This document shows positions 60,696 to 64,000 of a DNA stretch of 64,000 nucleotides, piece by piece. Position 1 is the first letter of the stretch, and each line of letters opens with the position of its first letter. Below the pieces are notes generated by a model. It saw only the letters and a list, made by a program, of their open reading frames with translations. It was not told the origin of the DNA and searched no databases. Both the position numbers and the translations under genes were made by a program. Source of the stretch: Cellulomonas sp. PhB143 (GTDB taxonomy: Bacteria; Actinomycetota; Actinomycetes; Actinomycetales; Cellulomonadaceae). Where the stretch lies: NCBI RefSeq assembly GCF_003752595.1, contig NZ_RKIJ01000001.1, positions 52,253 to 116,252 of the forward strand, read 5' to 3'.

Positions 60696-62000
60696 GTGAG
60701 CACCCCCACCAGCACCTATCCGATGACCGGCTTCCGCGTCCGCGAGCACACGGTGACGGTGCCGGTCGACTGGTCCGACCCGCAGCGGTTCGGGCAGATC
60801 GAGGTCTTCGCGCGCGAGATCGTCGACCCGGCCCGCGACAGTGAGGACCTGCCGCTGCTGCTCTTCCTCCAGGGCGGCCCGGGCGGGATGGGCCCCCGCC
60901 CGATGCCGGGCGGGGGATGGTGGACGACGGCGCTCGCGACGCACCGCGTGATCCTGCTCGACCAGCGCGGCACGGGACGGTCCGCGCCCGTGGACGCGGC
61001 CGTCGTCGGCTCCTTCGAGGAGGCGGCGCCGGCGGCGGACTACCTGGCGTGCTTCCGGGCGGACGCGATCGTGCGCGACGCCGAGCACCTGCGGCGCACC
61101 GTGTACGGGGGCCGGCGGTGGGCGACGCTGGGGCAGTCCTACGGCGGGTTCATCACCCTGACCTACCTGTCGCTGCATCCCGAGGCGCTGACGATGTGCC
61201 TGACCACGGGTGGCCTGCCGCCGCTGCACGCGAGCGCGGAGGAGGTCTACGCGCGCACCTACCCGCGCCAGCTCGCCCGGGGCGAGGCCTTCGTCCGCGC
61301 GTTCCCCGGCGACCAGGGCACGCTCGACCGCCTGGCCGACGCCGCGGCGTCGGGCACGGTCCGCCTGCCCGACGGCGACCTCCTCACCGTCGAGCGCCTG
61401 CAGGCGCTCGGCCAGCCCCTCGGGATGAGCGACGGCGCGCCCGGCCTGCACTGGCTCCTCGACACGGCCCTCGGGTCCGACGGCGCCCCGTCCGACGGCT
61501 TCCTCGCGGCGGTGTCGCAGCGCACCGGGTTCGCCGCCAACCCCCTGTACATGGTGCTGCAGGAGTGCATCTACCACCGGGGGGAGCGCGCCGGCGGGTG
61601 GGCGGCCGCGGCCGAGCACGCGCGCCGTCCGGAGCTCGCGACGACGGCCCGCCCGCTGCTGCTCACCGGCGAGGCGACCTACCCGTGGATGTTCGAGCAG
61701 GTCCGCGCCCTGCGGCCGTTCGCCGCGGTGGCGCATGAGCTCGCGGAGCGCACGCGGTGGGACGACCTCTACGACGAGGACCGTCTCGCGGCGAACGAGG
61801 TCCCGCTGGCGGCGGTGCAGTACTACGACGACCCGTACGTCGACGTCGACCTGGCGCTCGGCACCGCGGGGTCGGTGGGCGCGAGCCAGGTCTGGGTGAC
61901 GAACGAGTACCTGCACGACGGGCTCCGGGCCGACGGCGCCACCGTCCTCCCGCGCCTGCTCGCCCTGGCCGAGGGCCGCTGGTCCGTCACCGGGCGGTAG
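60696..62000 (+). CDS. Alpha/beta hydrolase, proline iminopeptidase family (S33)
   Basis: This 434-residue cytoplasmic hydrolase resembles prolyl or X-prolyl aminopeptidases. The oxyanion region is LFLQGGPGGMGPRP near residue 65, then LLDQRGTGRS near 87 and the nucleophile elbow TLGQSYGGFITL with Ser near 147. A His for the triad is likely in TNEYLHDGL near 412, and an Asp lies nearby (DDPYVDVDLAL). The length is at the upper end for this family. GTG 60696 is preceded at six bases by TACCGT (60684-60689), so the message is probably leaderless. With PutP downstream it could supply proline released from peptides; this link is inference. Confidence 0.88.
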   Translation: MSTPTSTYPMTGFRVREHTVTVPVDWSDPQRFGQIEVFAREIVDPARDSEDLPLLLFLQGGPGGMGPRPMPGGGWWTTALATHRVILLDQRGTGRSAPVDAAVVGSFEEAAPAADYLACFRADAIVRDAEHLRRTVYGGRRWATLGQSYGGFITLTYLSLHPEALTMCLTTGGLPPLHASAEEVYARTYPRQLARGEAFVRAFPGDQGTLDRLADAAASGTVRLPDGDLLTVERLQALGQPLGMSDGAPGLHWLLDTALGSDGAPSDGFLAAVSQRTGFAANPLYMVLQECIYHRGERAGGWAAAAEHARRPELATTARPLLLTGEATYPWMFEQVRALRPFAAVAHELAERTRWDDLYDEDRLAANEVPLAAVQYYDDPYVDVDLALGTAGSVGASQVWVTNEYLHDGLRADGATVLPRLLALAEGRWSVTGR

Positions 62001-62371
62001 CCGCGGCGCGCGCCCGACGGCTCAGCAGGCGAGACGGTGGCGTCCACGTCGCGGATGCGGCACCGACGTCGCTCGGGCCGTCCGCGCGCGGGCCCGGCGG
62101 GGCTCGGCGCGTGCGTCGGACGCGTGCGGGTCCTCGCCCCGGGCGGCGCTCGCAGCCGCAGCATCCCGCGGCTGACGCGCCCCGAGGGCGCCGCCGGATC
62201 ATTGCCGCCGCCCCGCTCGTGGCGGGACGGCGCGCGTGGCCGTCCAGCGCTCTTTCGGGTGATGCGCACCGCGCGCCCAGGTTGACGCCGGCGGGGGGAG
62301 TGCTGGCAGTGTCGTCGGCTCTGGCCGTGCCGCCCGGCGCGTGCTCTACCCGCAGACGGAGTGGTGACGGC
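62001..62371. other. Intergenic region without a supported gene
   Basis: No coding frame here looks like protein; the longest are Arg/Ala-rich shadows. Near its end, TTGACG at 62282-62287 is a possible -35 box for the symporter gene, but no good -10 is seen at 17-18 bases. I see no repeat or RNA gene. Confidence 0.6.
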
Positions 62372-63904
62372 ATGAGTGACCAGACCTGGCAGACGATCGC
62401 GATCGTCGCCTACATGCTCGCGATGCTCGCGATCGGCTGGACGGCCTATCGCAGCACCAGCGACATGGACGACTACATGCTGGGCGGCCGCAGGCTGAGC
62501 CCCGCCCAGGCGGCGCTCAGCGCCGGGGCCTCCGACATGTCGGGGTGGCTGCTGCTGGGGCTGCCCGGCGCGGTGTACGCGACGGGCCTGGCCTCGGCGT
62601 GGCTCGCCATCGGCCTGACGGTCGGGGCCTGGTTCAACTGGAAGCTCGTCGCGCCGCGCCTGCGCGCCTACACGGAGGTCGCGAAGAACTCGATCACGAT
62701 CCCGAGCTTCTTCGAGAACCGGCTCCGGGACGGCTCGCGCGCCCTGCGCGTCGCGGCGGGCGTCATCGTGCTGGTCTTCTTCACGTTCTACGTCTCGTCC
62801 GGCATGGTCGCGGGCGGCAAGTTCTTCGAGAGCTCCTTCGGCTCCAGCTACTGGGTCGGGATGCTCCTGGTGATCGGCGTGACGTTGGCCTACACGCTGT
62901 TCGGCGGGTTCCTCGGCGCCACGTGGACCGACGTCGCCCAGGGGCTGCTGATGCTCGCCGCGCTGGTCGCGGTCCCGGTGATCGGCCTGACGAAGGTCGG
63001 CGGTTTCGGCGGGATGGTCGACGGCATCCACCAGGCGGACCTGGCGAACGGCACGAACGGGCTCTCCTTCTTCGCCGGGGCCACCTTCGCGGGCGTGGTG
63101 TCGTCGCTCGCCTGGGGGCTCGGGTACTTCGGCCAGCCGCACATCATCGTGCGGTTCATGGCGATGCGGGCGCCGTCCGACGCGAAGGTCGGCCGGCGGG
63201 TAGGCATCTCCTGGATGATCGTGACCGCCGTCGGCGCGGTCATGACGGGCCTGGTCGGCATCGCCTACTTCCAGCAGACCGGAACGACCCTCGACGACCC
63301 CGAGACGGTGTTCCTCGAGCTCTCGCAGATCCTCTTCCACCCGCTCGTCGCGGGGCTCGTGCTGGCCGCGGTCCTCGCCGCCATCATGTCGACGATCTCG
63401 TCCCAGCTCATCGTCTCGTCGTCGGCGCTCGTCGAGGACCTGTACATGATCGTCGGCAAGCGGGCGACGCCGAAGAAGGGGATCGTCCTCGGCCGGCTGG
63501 GCGTCCTGGCGGTCACCGTGGTGGCCGGCGTGATCGCGCTGGACCCCGACAGCTCCGTGCTCGACCTCGTGGGCTTCGCGTGGGCCGGTTTCGGCGCCGC
63601 CTTCGGTCCGCTGATCCTGCTCAGCCTCTACTGGAAGAGCCTGACCCGCTGGGGCGCGCTCGCCGGGATGATCTCGGGTGGCGTCGTCGCGTTCGTGTGG
63701 GGCAAGGTCCCCGCCCTGCACGACGCCCTGTACGAGATCGTGCCGGGCTTCCTGGTGTGCCTCGTCGTCGCCGTGGTCGTCAGCCGTGCCCGGCCCGAGC
63801 GGGACGTCGCGGTGGCCGAGGAGATCTCGGCCGAGTTCGACGGCGCCCGCACGTGGGCGAACGGCGGAGATCGCCCGACGCACGAGGCGCCCGCGGTCGC
63901 GTGA
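62372..63904 (+). CDS. putP: Sodium/proline symporter (PutP family)
   Basis: This 510-residue membrane protein of the sodium:solute symporter family has about 13 helices. The signature SAGASDMSGWLLLGLPGAVYATG near residue 55 is the PutP sodium- and proline-binding segment. Further family sequences are NSITIPSFFENRLRDGSRALR, SSLAWGLGYFGQPHIIVRFMAMR and IMSTISSQLIVSSSALVEDLY, all very close to proline permeases. The C-terminal 50 residues are a charged cytoplasmic tail. It imports proline with sodium. ATG 62372 is preceded by GGAG at a rather long distance. No putA gene lies in the window. Confidence 0.94.
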   Translation: MSDQTWQTIAIVAYMLAMLAIGWTAYRSTSDMDDYMLGGRRLSPAQAALSAGASDMSGWLLLGLPGAVYATGLASAWLAIGLTVGAWFNWKLVAPRLRAYTEVAKNSITIPSFFENRLRDGSRALRVAAGVIVLVFFTFYVSSGMVAGGKFFESSFGSSYWVGMLLVIGVTLAYTLFGGFLGATWTDVAQGLLMLAALVAVPVIGLTKVGGFGGMVDGIHQADLANGTNGLSFFAGATFAGVVSSLAWGLGYFGQPHIIVRFMAMRAPSDAKVGRRVGISWMIVTAVGAVMTGLVGIAYFQQTGTTLDDPETVFLELSQILFHPLVAGLVLAAVLAAIMSTISSQLIVSSSALVEDLYMIVGKRATPKKGIVLGRLGVLAVTVVAGVIALDPDSSVLDLVGFAWAGFGAAFGPLILLSLYWKSLTRWGALAGMISGGVVAFVWGKVPALHDALYEIVPGFLVCLVVAVVVSRARPERDVAVAEEISAEFDGARTWANGGDRPTHEAPAVA

Positions 63905-63934
63905 GCCGTGTGCCGGGGGTCACGGTGGGATGGT

Positions 63935-63963
63935 TTGGAGGGGGGCTGGGGGCCGTGTAATGT
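63935..63963 (+). promoter_or_regulatory. Strong promoter at the window edge, stable-RNA-like
   Basis: TTGGAG (63935-63940) and TAATGT (63958-63963) are separated by exactly 17 bases, followed by TCTTCTTGTC. The AT-rich -10 and T/C-rich start in such a GC-rich genome are typical of rRNA or tRNA operon promoters. No product is visible before the window ends. Confidence 0.5.
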
Positions 63964-64000
63964 TCTTCTTGTCAGCCCGGCAGGGCGGGACGGACACGGA

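Noticed and set aside
54846..61916. A 2356-residue open frame antisense to the GH92 gene.
   Set aside because: It is an Arg/Val/Ala-rich shadow produced by high third-position GC; the plus strand shows clear GH92 motifs.
62037..62285. A small 82-residue gene between the S33 peptidase and putP.
   Set aside because: Arg/Pro-rich, no ribosome site, no motif; typical of chance frames in this composition.

Overview
This is a very GC-rich stretch of actinobacterial chromosome. GTG starts are common, many -10 boxes sit 6 to 8 bases before the start codon, and there are actinobacterial marker families: a DUF5926 protein, a four-gene conservon, and an AglEFG-type importer without its own ATPase. The secreted GH92 mannosidase and the Cellulomonas-style secreted C-terminal domain suggest Micrococcales, probably Cellulomonadaceae or Promicromonosporaceae (for example Cellulosimicrobium or Cellulomonas). 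That placement is an inference from gene content, not a database result. I see no prophage, plasmid genes, insertion sequence or CRISPR array; most genes look like housekeeping or ordinary accessory functions.

Layout. 0.2-2 kb: DrrAB-type ABC exporter. 2-4.3 kb: Hsp20 under a HAIR-like (HspR) operator, and type II NADH dehydrogenase with a CRP/GlxR-like site upstream. 4.5-9.7 kb: secreted ScyD/ScyE-like beta-propeller, TelA plus TerC/DUF475 pair, a small membrane protein and a secreted Ig-like protein. 9.7-18.8 kb: spermidine-synthase-like protein, DHA2 transporter fused to a winged helix, MOSC protein, DsbA-family oxidoreductase, aldo/keto reductase, AlkA-like glycosylase, RNase H, FKBP and a rubrerythrin-VIT1 iron protein. 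19-27 kb: endonuclease/phosphatase-family protein, three MFS transporters (one a sugar porter), a PoxB-like enzyme and two small GNAT paralogues. 27-39.8 kb: phosphoglucomutase, DUF5926, a glycosyltransferase, a 1558-residue membrane protein built as a fused tandem duplication, diacylglycerol-kinase-like protein, SerRS, HAD phosphatase and methionine aminopeptidase. 39.9-46.4 kb: LacI regulator with an alpha-glucoside-type ABC importer, an EamA transporter and a quinone oxidoreductase. 46.5-52.1 kb: conservon (NIT-domain histidine kinase, roadblock, DUF742, GTPase). 52.1-54.9 kb: two tRNA-Ser, an FtsX/LolD-type ABC pair and tRNA-Arg. 55-64 kb: GH92 mannosidase behind a palindromic LacI-type operator, an S33 peptidase, a PutP-type symporter, and at the edge a strong stable-RNA-like promoter.

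How the parts fit. The sugar porter, LacI/AglEFG module and secreted GH92 form a glycan-harvesting and uptake theme; phosphoglucomutase links to glycogen and envelope precursors. The glycosyltransferase, duplicated membrane protein and lipid kinase form a tight candidate envelope locus of unknown product. Two features stand out as little described: that duplicated membrane protein, and a family of long intergenic inverted repeats. Four repeat copies are intact; a fifth appears to be masked by a poly-G/poly-C tract that looks like a sequencing artefact.
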